Source: Sphingobium sp.
GTDB lineage: Bacteria > Pseudomonadota > Alphaproteobacteria > Sphingomonadales > Sphingomonadaceae
Direction of reading: 5' to 3'
NCBI GenBank assembly: GCA_017745115.1
Contig: JAGIAA010000031.1
Coordinates: forward strand, 1-32,129
DNA length: 32,129 nucleotides
Each line of letters opens with the position of its first letter. Position 1 is the stretch's first letter. Made by a program: the position numbers and the translations under genes. The notes beneath the pieces were generated by a model. That model made no database searches. It was not told the DNA's origin and saw nothing but the letters and a program-made list of their open reading frames with translations. Shown piece after piece: positions 15,043 to 22,946 of the stretch.

Positions 15043-15264
15043 ATGATTAACGGAACGTTACGCCATGGCGGCGGAAAGTATAGCTGCGTCCTAGTTCGAT
15101 ATCTTTCTAAATCGATCGTTAACCATATTTCGCACGTTGATGTGCCGATTGGGCCCGAGGACGTCTTCTTGCCACACACGGGCGGAAGAGTTGAAATCGA
15201 GCGCTGCGCCTGGGAACCCGGGACCGAACGGATCGGCGGGCGTTTCTCTCGTCCAAAAGTATGA
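15043..15264 (+). CDS. Possible small PilZ-like protein (degenerate)
   Basis: The ORF encodes 73 aa and has a sound ribosome binding site (GAAAGG, 8 bases before the ATG). The sequence KYSCVLVRYLSKSI, then PIGPEDVFL and VEIERCAWEPGTERIGGRF follow the strand order of PilZ domains: short strand, 'xLSxxG'-like turn, 'G..v.l', and the closing 'v.W.....G.rF'. The c-di-GMP-binding residues are not conserved: no clear RxxxR is visible and D/NxSxxG reads YLSKSI. If real it would be a non-binding or very divergent PilZ protein next to a c-di-GMP enzyme. The middle part is AT-richer than usual here. The family call is tentative. Confidence 0.35.
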   Translation: MINGTLRHGGGKYSCVLVRYLSKSIVNHISHVDVPIGPEDVFLPHTGGRVEIERCAWEPGTERIGGRFSRPKV

Positions 15265-15435
15265 CTCACCATGTGCGCGGGGGCACGACGGGGCGCAGCA
15301 GGACCGTCAAAGCCGCAGAATTTCCAAAAAGTTCCCGTAACTTACAACAGTCCACAGCTTATTTTGCACGGCGCGTTTTCCTTGTTGCGCTGCACAAGCA
15401 AATCTGATTCCTTATGAATGTGAGGCAACGCTCGC

Positions 15436-15450
15436 TTAACGACCCGCTAA
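15436..15450. promoter_or_regulatory. Candidate CtrA-type site
   Basis: TTAA-CGACCCG-CTAA matches the alphaproteobacterial CtrA consensus TTAA-N7-TTAA at seven of eight positions. It lies 47 bases upstream of the start of the 183-aa protein. A chance match is possible because the motif is short; binding is inference. Confidence 0.3.
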
Positions 15451-15496
15451 CCTTGAAAGGCGCATAGTGACCTTGCCACACTGGATGGAGGCATAA

Positions 15497-16048
15497 TTGG
15501 GTCAGCAAGCCAAGCCGTCGGACGGATCGATCACAATCGCGGAACTACGCGAGTTCGCGTCCTTTCCCGCTGCCACGCAGCGCTACATTCGCCGTTCGCT
15601 CGACGTCGCGTTTCACCGCGGCGATGCCATGGAGACATGGGGCCGCGATGTGGTCGAGGAAGCCTCGATCCGTGCGCAGGCCCGCATCTATGGCCGCCTC
15701 GACGAGATCAAGACGCTGGTGCCCGACGATAGCGGCCTCGAGCAGGTCGAGCCGTTCATGGCGCCGCTGGTCACCGTCTCGGCATTCGACCTCGGCCAGA
15801 ACCGCCTGAACAGCTTCTCGGCCTATCGCTTCCTGTACGAGCGCCTGATCGGCGCGGGATCGCGGCCGTGGTTGCCGGGCGCCTTCTGCGCAGCTGCGAG
15901 CCTGCCGCACCTTCACCCCGAGCGCCGCCGCGCCCTGCTGCAGTCGATCAGCGAAGCCGCCGCGACCGCCCCGGGCTGGTCGACGCGCGAGCCGAGCTTC
16001 TACCCCGAATGGGTCGAGAAGATCGACATCAACAAGCAGCCCAACTGA
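15497..16048 (+). CDS. Conserved-looking 183-aa protein of unknown function
   Basis: The gene starts with TTG behind a very good ribosome binding site (ATGGAGG, five bases before the start). The product is soluble and mostly helical, without signal peptide or membrane segment: ITIAELREFASFPAATQRYI, VVEEASIRAQARIYGRLDEI, a central FDLGQNRLNSFSAYRFLYER, and a C-terminal Trp/Pro-rich GWSTREPSFYPEWVEKIDI. I do not recognise the family. It has its own strong terminator and a possible CtrA site upstream, so it is probably a single-gene transcript. Codon use matches the surrounding chromosome. Confidence 0.7.
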   Translation: MGQQAKPSDGSITIAELREFASFPAATQRYIRRSLDVAFHRGDAMETWGRDVVEEASIRAQARIYGRLDEIKTLVPDDSGLEQVEPFMAPLVTVSAFDLGQNRLNSFSAYRFLYERLIGAGSRPWLPGAFCAAASLPHLHPERRRALLQSISEAAATAPGWSTREPSFYPEWVEKIDINKQPN

Positions 16049-16074
16049 GCGGCGCTTGCAGCAAAGACTGAACG

Positions 16075-16096
16075 AGGGGGCTCCGGCCCCCTTTTT
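16075..16096 (+). terminator. Intrinsic terminator of the 183-aa protein gene
   Basis: GGGGGC (16076-16081) pairs with GCCCCC (16086-16091) around TCCG and is followed directly by TTTTT (16092-16096). It lies 27 bases after the stop codon. Confidence 0.9.
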
Positions 16097-16101
16097 CGTG
16101 T

Positions 16102-16126
16102 AAAAAAAGAGGGGCCGAAGCCCCCC
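16102..16126 (-). terminator. Intrinsic terminator of the PEPxxWA-CTERM gene
   Basis: Read on the minus strand, GGGGC-TTCG-GCCCC (16124-16111) with a stable UUCG-type loop is followed after two bases by a run of seven T (plus-strand A at 16102-16108). It lies 27 bases beyond the stop at 16153 and forms a back-to-back pair with the plus-strand terminator. Confidence 0.88.
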
Positions 16127-16152
16127 TTCCCTTGATGGCATTTGCCGGGCGA

Positions 16153-16809
16153 TCAGGCGAAGGCGACGCGCGTCACACGCCGGCGCATCGTCGCGCCGAC
16201 CACGCCCATGCCGGCGATCAGCATCGCCCAGCTGGCGGGCTCGGGAACCGCACCGTTGGTGGCGGCGACATGATAGGTGAGATTGTCCAGCAGGATATAG
16301 TCTCCCTGCTGACCGCTCAGCGTCGCGTAGCTGATGCCCTGTCCGGTCAGGCCGAAGAAGTTATCGTTGCTGTAGGCCGGAATGGCGAGCGAACCGACGG
16401 CGTTGTTGGCCGCGTCAAAGGCCGTCAGCGTCCAGCTGCTATCCTGCGCGCCGAAGAAGAAGCCGAATGCATCGACAGCGTTGGCGAAGCTGATCCGCAG
16501 CGAGCTGAACGCGTCGGCCGCATAGGTGTTCTGCAGCGACTTGCCGATGGTGTTGTAGCCGCCGGCATAATCTGCGTTGATGTACAGATTGGTGCCTGCG
16601 CCCGCCTTGAAGGTTACGTCGCCCAGGGTGAGGCTGTTGACGCTCGTATTGGGCGTGGTCTCGAACGTCTGCTGGACGGCACCTGTGCCGATGATGCCGA
16701 GCGCACCGGCCTGCGTAGTCGACGCCACGATCGGAGCGGCCAGGGCCTGCGACGAAGCACCGGCGAGAAGGCCGGCGGCAAGAGCCAATTTCAGTTTGGA
16801 CGAAAGCAT
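16153..16809 (-). CDS. PEPxxWA-CTERM sorting-domain protein
   Basis: The 218-aa secreted protein has a signal peptide (about 1-24, ending SQALA) and a beta-rich body with AVDAFGFFFGAQDSSWTLTAFD. The C-terminus is the sorting tag: VPEPASWAMLIAGMGVVGAT followed by MRRR. This PEP-CTERM variant, typical of sphingomonads, is recognised by an exosortase that cleaves and transfers the protein to the cell surface or matrix. The body resembles other surface proteins of this class and gives no activity. The ATG has GGGAG about six bases upstream, and a strong terminator follows. No exosortase gene is in the window. Confidence 0.92.
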   Translation of the reverse strand: MLSSKLKLALAAGLLAGASSQALAAPIVASTTQAGALGIIGTGAVQQTFETTPNTSVNSLTLGDVTFKAGAGTNLYINADYAGGYNTIGKSLQNTYAADAFSSLRISFANAVDAFGFFFGAQDSSWTLTAFDAANNAVGSLAIPAYSNDNFFGLTGQGISYATLSGQQGDYILLDNLTYHVAATNGAVPEPASWAMLIAGMGVVGATMRRRVTRVAFA

Positions 16810-16937
16810 TCTCTATCTCCCACTTATGGCACCCCCAACAGGGAAGCCATGGGTGGGGAGTAGAGAGCGGCGGCTGCCGTTAAAAGATTATTTACCAAAA
16901 TCAATGGGTTGATAAATGTTAAGCCAAAGTGGGACAG

Positions 16938-19900
16938 CTACTCCGCCGCGAGCAGGCGCTCCGCAGCGCCGAGGTCCACCGATACCAGCCGGCTGATGCC
17001 CTGCTCGGCCATGGTGACGCCGAACAGGCGGTGCATGCGGCTCATGGTCACCGCGTTGTGCGTCACGATGAGGTAGCGCGTGTTCGTATCGCCGACCATG
17101 CGGTCGAGCAGGTCGCAGAAGCGCTCGATATTGGCGTCGTCGAGGGGCGCGTCGACCTCGTCCAGCACGCAGATCGGCGCCGGGTTGGTGAGGAACAGGC
17201 CGAAGATCAGCGCGATGGCGGTGAGCGCCTGCTCGCCGCCCGAGAGCAAGGTGAGCGTGGTCAGCTTCTTGCCCGGCGGCTGGGCCAGGATCTCGAGGCC
17301 GGCCTCCAGCGGATCATCGCTTTCGATCAGCTCGAGACGGGCACTGCCGCCCTGGAAGAGAGTCGTGAACAGGCGCTGGAAGTGGCCGTTGACCGCCTCG
17401 AACGCGGCCAGAAGACGCGTGCGGCCCTCGCGGTTGAGATGACCGATCGATCCGCGCAGCTGGTGGATCGCGGTGGTCAGCTCTTCGCTTTCGGCGCGGC
17501 TCTTCGTCTGGATTTCCTCAAGCTCGGCCAGCTCGGTCGCGGCGACGAGATTGACGGGACCGAGGCGCTCGCGCTCCAGCACCAGCCGATCATGGGCCGC
17601 CTGCTCGGTCGCGGCGTCGCGGACGTCGTCCTCGGCAAAGCCGAGCTTGCCGGGCAGGACGGGCGGCGGACATTCGAAGCGCTCGCCGCAGGCCTGGCCG
17701 ATTTCCCGGCGCCGCGCGACGGCATGTTCGGCGCGGGCGGCGGCGCCAGCACGGGCTTCGCGCGTCGCGCTCAGCGCTTCATTGGCGGCCGCGATGGCCT
17801 TCTCCGCCTCGGCGAGCCGCGTCTCCGCGTCGCGCTCGGCAATCCTGGCGGTTTCCGCAGCCGTATCGAGATCGCGGGCGCCGGCGACCAGCGCCTCCAG
17901 TTCGGTGGCGAGCGCCTCGGGTCGGCCCGACAGCTTTTCGAGGTCCACTGTTAGCGTTTCGGCGCGGCGGCGCATGTCGGCGATCCGGCGGGCAGCGTCG
18001 CCGGCGCGGGCACGCCATCCTTCGGCCTCCGCCTTGACCGAGCGCAGACGCTCTTCATCGGCGGCAATGGCGCGGTCGGTCATCGCCTGCTCAGCCTGCA
18101 GGCGCGAGACGGCGGCGCGGTGTTCTTCGCTGGCCTGCCGGCGGAGCGTGACGTCGGCATTGGCGGCATCGCCCGACGGAAGCGCATTCTGCGTGGCCTC
18201 GGCTTCGTCCGCTTCCTTGCGGGCGACGGCGAGGTCGGCATCGATTTCGGCAGCGCGGCGATCGAGGTCCGCGCGGCGCTCGCCGACGCGCTCGATCTGC
18301 GCGGCGACATCGCCCAGTGCGCGTTCGGCGGCGCGCACGGCGTCTTGTGCAGCGGAAGATGCGGCGCGGGCGCTGCGCTCTTCCTCGCCAGCTTCGCGCA
18401 AAGCCTGCTGGCTCGCGGCGAGCGCCGTGTCGGCGGCCTGTACGGCGTCCGCTAAAGCGGGCCGCTCCTGGGCGATGGCTTCGAGACGATTGAGGCGAAT
18501 GAGCCGCTCGGCGGTGGCGGCGCCGCCTTCCTCGACAACGAAGCCGTCCCAGCGGCGCATGCGTCCGTCCAGCGTGACCAGGCGCTGGCCGACGGCGAGC
18601 GCGGCGCCATCGTCGGTCCTGGCGACCGCGACCTGGGCGAGGCGGCGGGCCAGTTCCTTGGGCGCTTTGACCTTGGCGGCGAGCGCATCGCAGCCGTTGG
18701 GCAAAGCAGGGTCCTTGTCGCCGATCAGCGCACCGATCCAGCGCATGCGTCCCTGCTCGGCGGTGCCGGCTTCGAGATCGTCGCCGAGTGCGGCGGCGAG
18801 TGCGCGCTCATAGCCGGGCGTCACGGTGATCTGATCGAGGATGCGCTCGCCCGAGCCGCTCGCCTGCGTCGCCTTGGTGAGCGCCTGCGCCTCGCTCTCG
18901 ATCGCTGCGAGCGTCGCGCGGGCAGAGGCGAGCGCGCGCTGCTGCTCGGCGACGGCGTCGGTCAGGCTTGCGCGCTGTTGCTCGGCGGCGGCGATCCGCG
19001 CATCGGCGGCCTCGCGGGCGGTTAGGGCTTCAGCCTGTTGCGCGGCGGCATTGGCCTGCTGCTGTGCGAGTGGTGCGGCGTCGGGCAGGGTTGCAAGCGC
19101 GGCGGCGATGCGCTGCTGCTCGTCGGTCGCGCGGCCCAGGCGCTGGCGGGCAGCGGCGAGCGCAGCCTCGGCAACGCGGCGCTCAGCCTGCTCACTCGCG
19201 AGGCGCGCCATGGCCTGGGCGAGGGCGACTTCGGCTTCGCTGACGGCGCGGTCGGCTTCGGCAATGCGGCCGGCAAAGTCGGGGCGCGACGCCTTGGCGT
19301 CCTTGATGCGGCGAGTGAGCACGGCCTCTTCCTCGCCGAGCCGCTCGATGGCCTGGGTGGCGTCGCGAGACAATTCGTCCTCGCGGCCTTCGTCGGTCGC
19401 GATCTGGGCGATCTGGGCGGTGAGATCGGCGATCCGGCGGACGATGCCGTCGCGCTCGGACGAAAGGCGGTCCAGCCGGTGGCGCGCTTCGTTGGCGGCT
19501 TCGCGCGCGGACGAGGCCGCGGCGCGCTTGGTCGCCAGCGCCTCGATCGCGGCCTGGGTGATGGCGGCGGCGGCCAGCTGCGTTTCCTGGGCGATGCGGA
19601 CATTTTCCTCGCCGGCCTGGGCGGCGGCGGCGGCCTGATCCGCAGCAATGGAAGCTTCCGTGTAACGCGCGAACAGCGCCTTGCCCTCGGCGAGGAGGAT
19701 CCGTGTGGTCAGCTCGGTATAGCGCTCGGCGGCGCGCGCTTGCCGGCGCAGGGACGCGGCGCGATTGTCCATGTCGGCGAGGATGTCGTCGAGCCGGGCG
19801 AGATTGGCTTCGCTCGCGCGCAGCTTCTGCTCGGCATCCTTGCGGCGCACATGCAGGCCGGCAATGCCTGCCGCCTCTTCGAGCATCGCGCGGCGTTCGG

Positions 19901-20378
19901 CGGGCTTGGCCGAGATGACAGCGGCGATCTTGCCCTGGCTGACGAGGGCGGGGCTATGCGGCCCGGTCGCGGCGTCGGCGAAGATGAGCGCGATGTCCTT
20001 GGCGCGCACGTCGCGGCCATTGGCGCGATAGGCACTGCCGGCGCCGCGCTCGATGCGCCGGACGACTTCCAGCTCGCCATCCGGGCCCGGTTCGACCGAC
20101 GGGAAAAGTTCGCCCTGTTCCCTCACAGCGACCAGCGTCACCTCGGCGAAGTCGCGCTGGGGGCGGGTGGTGGTGCCGGCGAAGATCACATCGTCCATGC
20201 CGCCGCCGCGCATCGACTTGGCGCTGGACTCGCCCATCACCCAGCGGATCGCTTCGAGGAGGTTGGATTTGCCGCAGCCATTGGGGCCGACGATGCCGGT
20301 CAGGCCCGGCTCGATCCGCAGCTCGGTCGGTTCGACGAAGCTCTTGAAGCCGGTCAGTTTGAGACGGCGGATCTCCAT
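16938..20378 (-). CDS. smc: Chromosome segregation protein SMC
   Basis: The 1146-aa ATPase organises and segregates the chromosome together with ScpA and ScpB. The N-terminal head begins MEIRRLKLTGFKSFVEPTEL with Walker A GPNGCGKSN (residues 31-39). Long Ala/Glu/Arg-rich coiled coils flank a hinge around the middle (GERILDQITVTPGYERALAAAL...). The C-terminal head has the ABC signature LLSGGEQALTAIALIF and Walker B ICVLDEVDAPLDDANIERF, followed by THN of the His-switch loop. Length and order match the family. It follows the DciA/DsbA genes on the same strand, separated from the nearest DsbA gene by a palindromic repeat that may change transcription between them. scpA and scpB are not in this window. 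Confidence 0.98.
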   Translation of the reverse strand: MEIRRLKLTGFKSFVEPTELRIEPGLTGIVGPNGCGKSNLLEAIRWVMGESSAKSMRGGGMDDVIFAGTTTRPQRDFAEVTLVAVREQGELFPSVEPGPDGELEVVRRIERGAGSAYRANGRDVRAKDIALIFADAATGPHSPALVSQGKIAAVISAKPAERRAMLEEAAGIAGLHVRRKDAEQKLRASEANLARLDDILADMDNRAASLRRQARAAERYTELTTRILLAEGKALFARYTEASIAADQAAAAAQAGEENVRIAQETQLAAAAITQAAIEALATKRAAASSAREAANEARHRLDRLSSERDGIVRRIADLTAQIAQIATDEGREDELSRDATQAIERLGEEEAVLTRRIKDAKASRPDFAGRIAEADRAVSEAEVALAQAMARLASEQAERRVAEAALAAARQRLGRATDEQQRIAAALATLPDAAPLAQQQANAAAQQAEALTAREAADARIAAAEQQRASLTDAVAEQQRALASARATLAAIESEAQALTKATQASGSGERILDQITVTPGYERALAAALGDDLEAGTAEQGRMRWIGALIGDKDPALPNGCDALAAKVKAPKELARRLAQVAVARTDDGAALAVGQRLVTLDGRMRRWDGFVVEEGGAATAERLIRLNRLEAIAQERPALADAVQAADTALAASQQALREAGEEERSARAASSAAQDAVRAAERALGDVAAQIERVGERRADLDRRAAEIDADLAVARKEADEAEATQNALPSGDAANADVTLRRQASEEHRAAVSRLQAEQAMTDRAIAADEERLRSVKAEAEGWRARAGDAARRIADMRRRAETLTVDLEKLSGRPEALATELEALVAGARDLDTAAETARIAERDAETRLAEAEKAIAAANEALSATREARAGAAARAEHAVARRREIGQACGERFECPPPVLPGKLGFAEDDVRDAATEQAAHDRLVLERERLGPVNLVAATELAELEEIQTKSRAESEELTTAIHQLRGSIGHLNREGRTRLLAAFEAVNGHFQRLFTTLFQGGSARLELIESDDPLEAGLEILAQPPGKKLTTLTLLSGGEQALTAIALIFGLFLTNPAPICVLDEVDAPLDDANIERFCDLLDRMVGDTNTRYLIVTHNAVTMSRMHRLFGVTMAEQGISRLVSVDLGAAERLLAAE

Positions 20379-20399
20379 CGCTCAGCGCATCTCAGAAAG

Positions 20400-20512
20400 C
20401 CCCTCCCCTTCAGGGGAGGGGAAGGGGGTGGGGGCGGTATAGATCATCGCCGATGAAACAAAAGGCCTGTGGTGCTGATCCCCACCCCAACCCCTCCCCT
20501 GAAGGGGAGGGG
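20400..20512. repeat. GC-rich dispersed inverted-repeat element
   Basis: Two copies of a hairpin with 9-bp stem CCCCTCCCC/GGGGAGGGG lie at 20400-20421 and 20491-20512, in opposite orientation (loops TTCA and TGAA). Their inner flanks, GGGGGTGGGG and CCCCACCCC, are also complementary. The pair resembles a MITE/REP element inserted between the last DsbA gene and smc. It could fold into one long stem in RNA. Confidence 0.75.
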
Positions 20513-20560
20513 CTAGTCGAAGGTGAGTTGGGGCGGCTGCGTTCAACCCCTTCCGCCCGC

Positions 20561-21301
20561 TCAGACGCCCGCTTCGCGCAGCCGCTTCTGGAACGCGTCC
20601 CAGCTGGCTGTGGAGTCGAGGAGGGTGCCGTTGAGGAAGAAGGACGGCGTGCCGGGAAATTCGGGATATTTTTGAAGTACTGCCTGCGACTGGTTGGCAA
20701 GGGTCTCGGCCTTCTTGTTGTCGGCAAGGCAGGTGCGCACCCGCTCTTCCGAAAGGCCGCGCTGCTTGGCGAATTCGATGAGACCGGCCAGTTCGGCGAG
20801 CTTCACGAAACGCTCGTTCGGCGGTGCCTGGCCGGCGGCCTGCTGCTCGGCTTGGCTGTGCGCGGTGAACGTCTGGATCATCGCGTTCTGATTGGCGAAG
20901 AGCTGCGTGTTGATTGCGAAGAACGCGCTGGGATCGAAGCAGTGCGCCACGAGCGCATTGGTCAGGTCGAGCGGATCGCGGATCATGTTGCGATATTCGA
21001 AGCTGATCTTGCCGCTGTTCACATAGTCCCGCTCGATCGCCTCATGGCCCTCGGCCTGGAAATCGCGGCAGTGCGGGCAGGTGTAGCTGCCATATTCGAT
21101 GATCTGGACGGTAGCATCGGGATTGCCCATGCGCACGCCTTCCGCCGTCGTCACGACCTTCTCCGCCCAGGTGGTGCCCGCCGGCGCTGCCACGGCCTTG
21201 ACCGATCCGGCCGGCTTCGTTGTGGCCCCATCATCCGACTTGTTGCAGGCGGCGAGCGCAAAAATCGCCAGAGCGAGCGGAGCGAAGCGGATCGGGGTCA
21301 T
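20561..21301 (-). CDS. DsbA-family thiol:disulfide oxidoreductase, lipoprotein (copy 1)
   Basis: The 246-aa protein has a lipoprotein signal (lipobox LAAC, Cys19) and a thioredoxin fold of the DsbA type with active site CPHC at Cys75-Cys78 (YGSYTCPHCRDF). The cis-Pro loop is GTPSFFLNG near the C-terminus, with the helical insert between. It should oxidise or shuffle disulfides in the periplasm, anchored to a membrane. The context downstream of DciA and upstream of Smc is conserved in many Alphaproteobacteria, usually with fewer DsbA copies. It is similar throughout to the next gene, including ISFEYRN(M/S) and the PPAGT(T/S)W region after the signal. Confidence 0.93.
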   Translation of the reverse strand: MTPIRFAPLALAIFALAACNKSDDGATTKPAGSVKAVAAPAGTTWAEKVVTTAEGVRMGNPDATVQIIEYGSYTCPHCRDFQAEGHEAIERDYVNSGKISFEYRNMIRDPLDLTNALVAHCFDPSAFFAINTQLFANQNAMIQTFTAHSQAEQQAAGQAPPNERFVKLAELAGLIEFAKQRGLSEERVRTCLADNKKAETLANQSQAVLQKYPEFPGTPSFFLNGTLLDSTASWDAFQKRLREAGV

Positions 21302-21375
21302 GGCAGAATCGGGCCTCTTCTCGGGAGACGTTGAAGGATCGGAACTAGCTCAGTTGATGAAGGCGGGCAATCGGC

Positions 21376-22116
21376 TCAGCGGGCGCCTGCCTGCTTGAGC
21401 GCGATCTCGATGTCCGCCCAATCGGCCTTTTCGAGCTGGTTCCCGTTCACGAGCACGGTCGGCGTCTGGTTGATGCCGTCGTTGGAATATTTCTGCGTCA
21501 GGTCGGCGAGCTCCTTCACCTTGCCGGCATCGGCGAGGCAGGCATGGGCCTTGTCGACCGTCAGGCCGCGAGCGGAGAAGAATTCGGTATATTTGAGTGC
21601 ATCGGCGAGGCCGATCATGCGCTGCTCGCCGGGACCCTGGAGCGCCGCATTGGCACGCTGCGCCACCGCCGGATCGTTCAGCGGCTCCTGCATGGCGTCG
21701 AAATTGGCGTAGATCTGCTCGACGAGCGGGAAGAAGGACTCCGTGGGCCCGCACTTCACCAGCAATGTGAGCGGCGTATCCTGCGGATGAATGATGAAGC
21801 TGCGGAATTCGAGGCTCACGCGGCCGCTGCCGACATAATCCTTCATGAGTTTTTCAAATCCGTCCTGCGCAAGCTTCGCGCAATGCGGACAGGAGAGCGA
21901 GCCATATTCGATCATCTTGATCGGGGCGTCGGGGTTGCCCATGCGCACGCCGCCCTCCGGCGTTGCGACGACCTTGTCCGTCCAGCTCGTGCCCGCCGGC
22001 GGCGCGACCGGTTTCACGGCTTCGGTCGATGCGCCCGGCGATGTATCGTCCGACTTGCTGCATCCCGCGAGGGCCATAGTCGCGAGAAGGAGCGGTACGA
22101 AGCGCATGCGGATCAT
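21376..22116 (-). CDS. DsbA-family thiol:disulfide oxidoreductase, lipoprotein (copy 2)
   Basis: The 246-aa paralogue has a lipoprotein signal (LAGC, Cys19), active site CPHC at Cys76-Cys79 (YGSLSCPHCAKL) and cis-Pro loop QTPTVLVNG. Ser/Asp-rich and Pro-rich residues link the lipid anchor to the domain. The DNA just after its stop (about 21350-21375) resembles, on the same strand, the C-terminal codons of copy 3 but in a different frame. This suggests that a duplication was followed by a frame change that shortened the tail. It lies 74 bases from copy 1 and 45 from copy 3. Confidence 0.93.
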   Translation of the reverse strand: MIRMRFVPLLLATMALAGCSKSDDTSPGASTEAVKPVAPPAGTSWTDKVVATPEGGVRMGNPDAPIKMIEYGSLSCPHCAKLAQDGFEKLMKDYVGSGRVSLEFRSFIIHPQDTPLTLLVKCGPTESFFPLVEQIYANFDAMQEPLNDPAVAQRANAALQGPGEQRMIGLADALKYTEFFSARGLTVDKAHACLADAGKVKELADLTQKYSNDGINQTPTVLVNGNQLEKADWADIEIALKQAGAR

Positions 22117-22161
22117 GGGATATCGGGCCTTTCCAAAGGCGTTGGGAGAGCTGGAACTAGC

Positions 22162-22935
22162 TCACTTGGCGGAGGCGGGCAACGGCGGCAGGTGGCCCTT
22201 GAGGGTCGCCCAGCTGGCCGTATTGGGGACGAGCTTGCCATTCAGCAGGAAGGTCGGCGTGCCGGGGAAATCGGGCACCGCGTCCCAGGAGCCTGCCGTC
22301 AGGTCGAGGACCGTCGCGAGCGCCTTCTGATCGGCGAGGCAAGCGTTGATCTGCGGCGTCGTCAGGCCATTGCGCGTCAGCAGCGCCGTGAGGCCGGTCT
22401 TCTCGGCAATGTCCGCGAAGGTTGCCGCATTGTAGTTTTTGGGGTCGTCGATGTCCGGATGCGCTCTCGAATAGGGCATGGCCTTGTCCATCCACGGCTC
22501 ATAGCTTGCATAGATGGATTCGTGATTGGCGAGGAAGCGGGACTGGCCGCCGCAGCGGGCGAGCAGCGCGGCAACGAGATCGAACGGATCGCGGACCCAG
22601 TTGCGGAACTCGACTTTCATCGTGCCGCTGCGGACCCAGCTCTGCTTGATCGTCGGCATGCCCTCGTCGGCGAACGCCTTGCAGTGCGGGCAGGTGTAGC
22701 TGAAATATTCGACCAGCGTCGTCTTGGCCGCCGGGTTGCCGAGCACGAACGCGCCATTGGGCAGCTGGGTGACCGTATTCGCCCAGTCGCCGGCCTTCGC
22801 CGGGGTGGCCGGCGTCTTGGCAGGGGCCGCGGCCCGCTTGGCGGGAGCCGGCGCGGCATGCGCGAGCGGTGCGGCGGCCATCGGCAGGGCGAAGAGCAGC
22901 AGGGCTGACAGTCTGGCGAGCGGGCGGATCGTCAT
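22162..22935 (-). CDS. DsbA-family thiol:disulfide oxidoreductase, periplasmic (copy 3)
   Basis: The 257-aa protein has a cleavable signal peptide (ending AHAAPA) rather than a lipobox, then an Ala/Pro/Lys-rich linker and a DsbA-like thioredoxin fold. The active site is CPHC at Cys82-Cys85 (YFSYTCPHCKAF) and the cis-Pro loop GTPTFLLNG. It is the soluble member of the trio and, being nearest to DciA, is probably the ancestral copy in this locus. The start is 11 bases from the DciA stop, so the two are surely cotranscribed. The different anchoring suggests the three copies serve different sites or clients. Confidence 0.93.
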   Translation of the reverse strand: MTIRPLARLSALLLFALPMAAAPLAHAAPAPAKRAAAPAKTPATPAKAGDWANTVTQLPNGAFVLGNPAAKTTLVEYFSYTCPHCKAFADEGMPTIKQSWVRSGTMKVEFRNWVRDPFDLVAALLARCGGQSRFLANHESIYASYEPWMDKAMPYSRAHPDIDDPKNYNAATFADIAEKTGLTALLTRNGLTTPQINACLADQKALATVLDLTAGSWDAVPDFPGTPTFLLNGKLVPNTASWATLKGHLPPLPASAK

Positions 22936-22946
22936 GGTCTCTCTTT

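Noticed and set aside
17473..20456. Long plus-strand open frames opposite smc
   Set aside because: They mirror the repetitive Ala/Glu/Arg coiled-coil codons of smc and have no family signatures.
20400..20512. GC-rich repeat pair as a CRISPR fragment
   Set aside because: Only two copies exist, in inverted rather than direct orientation, with no spacers or cas genes.
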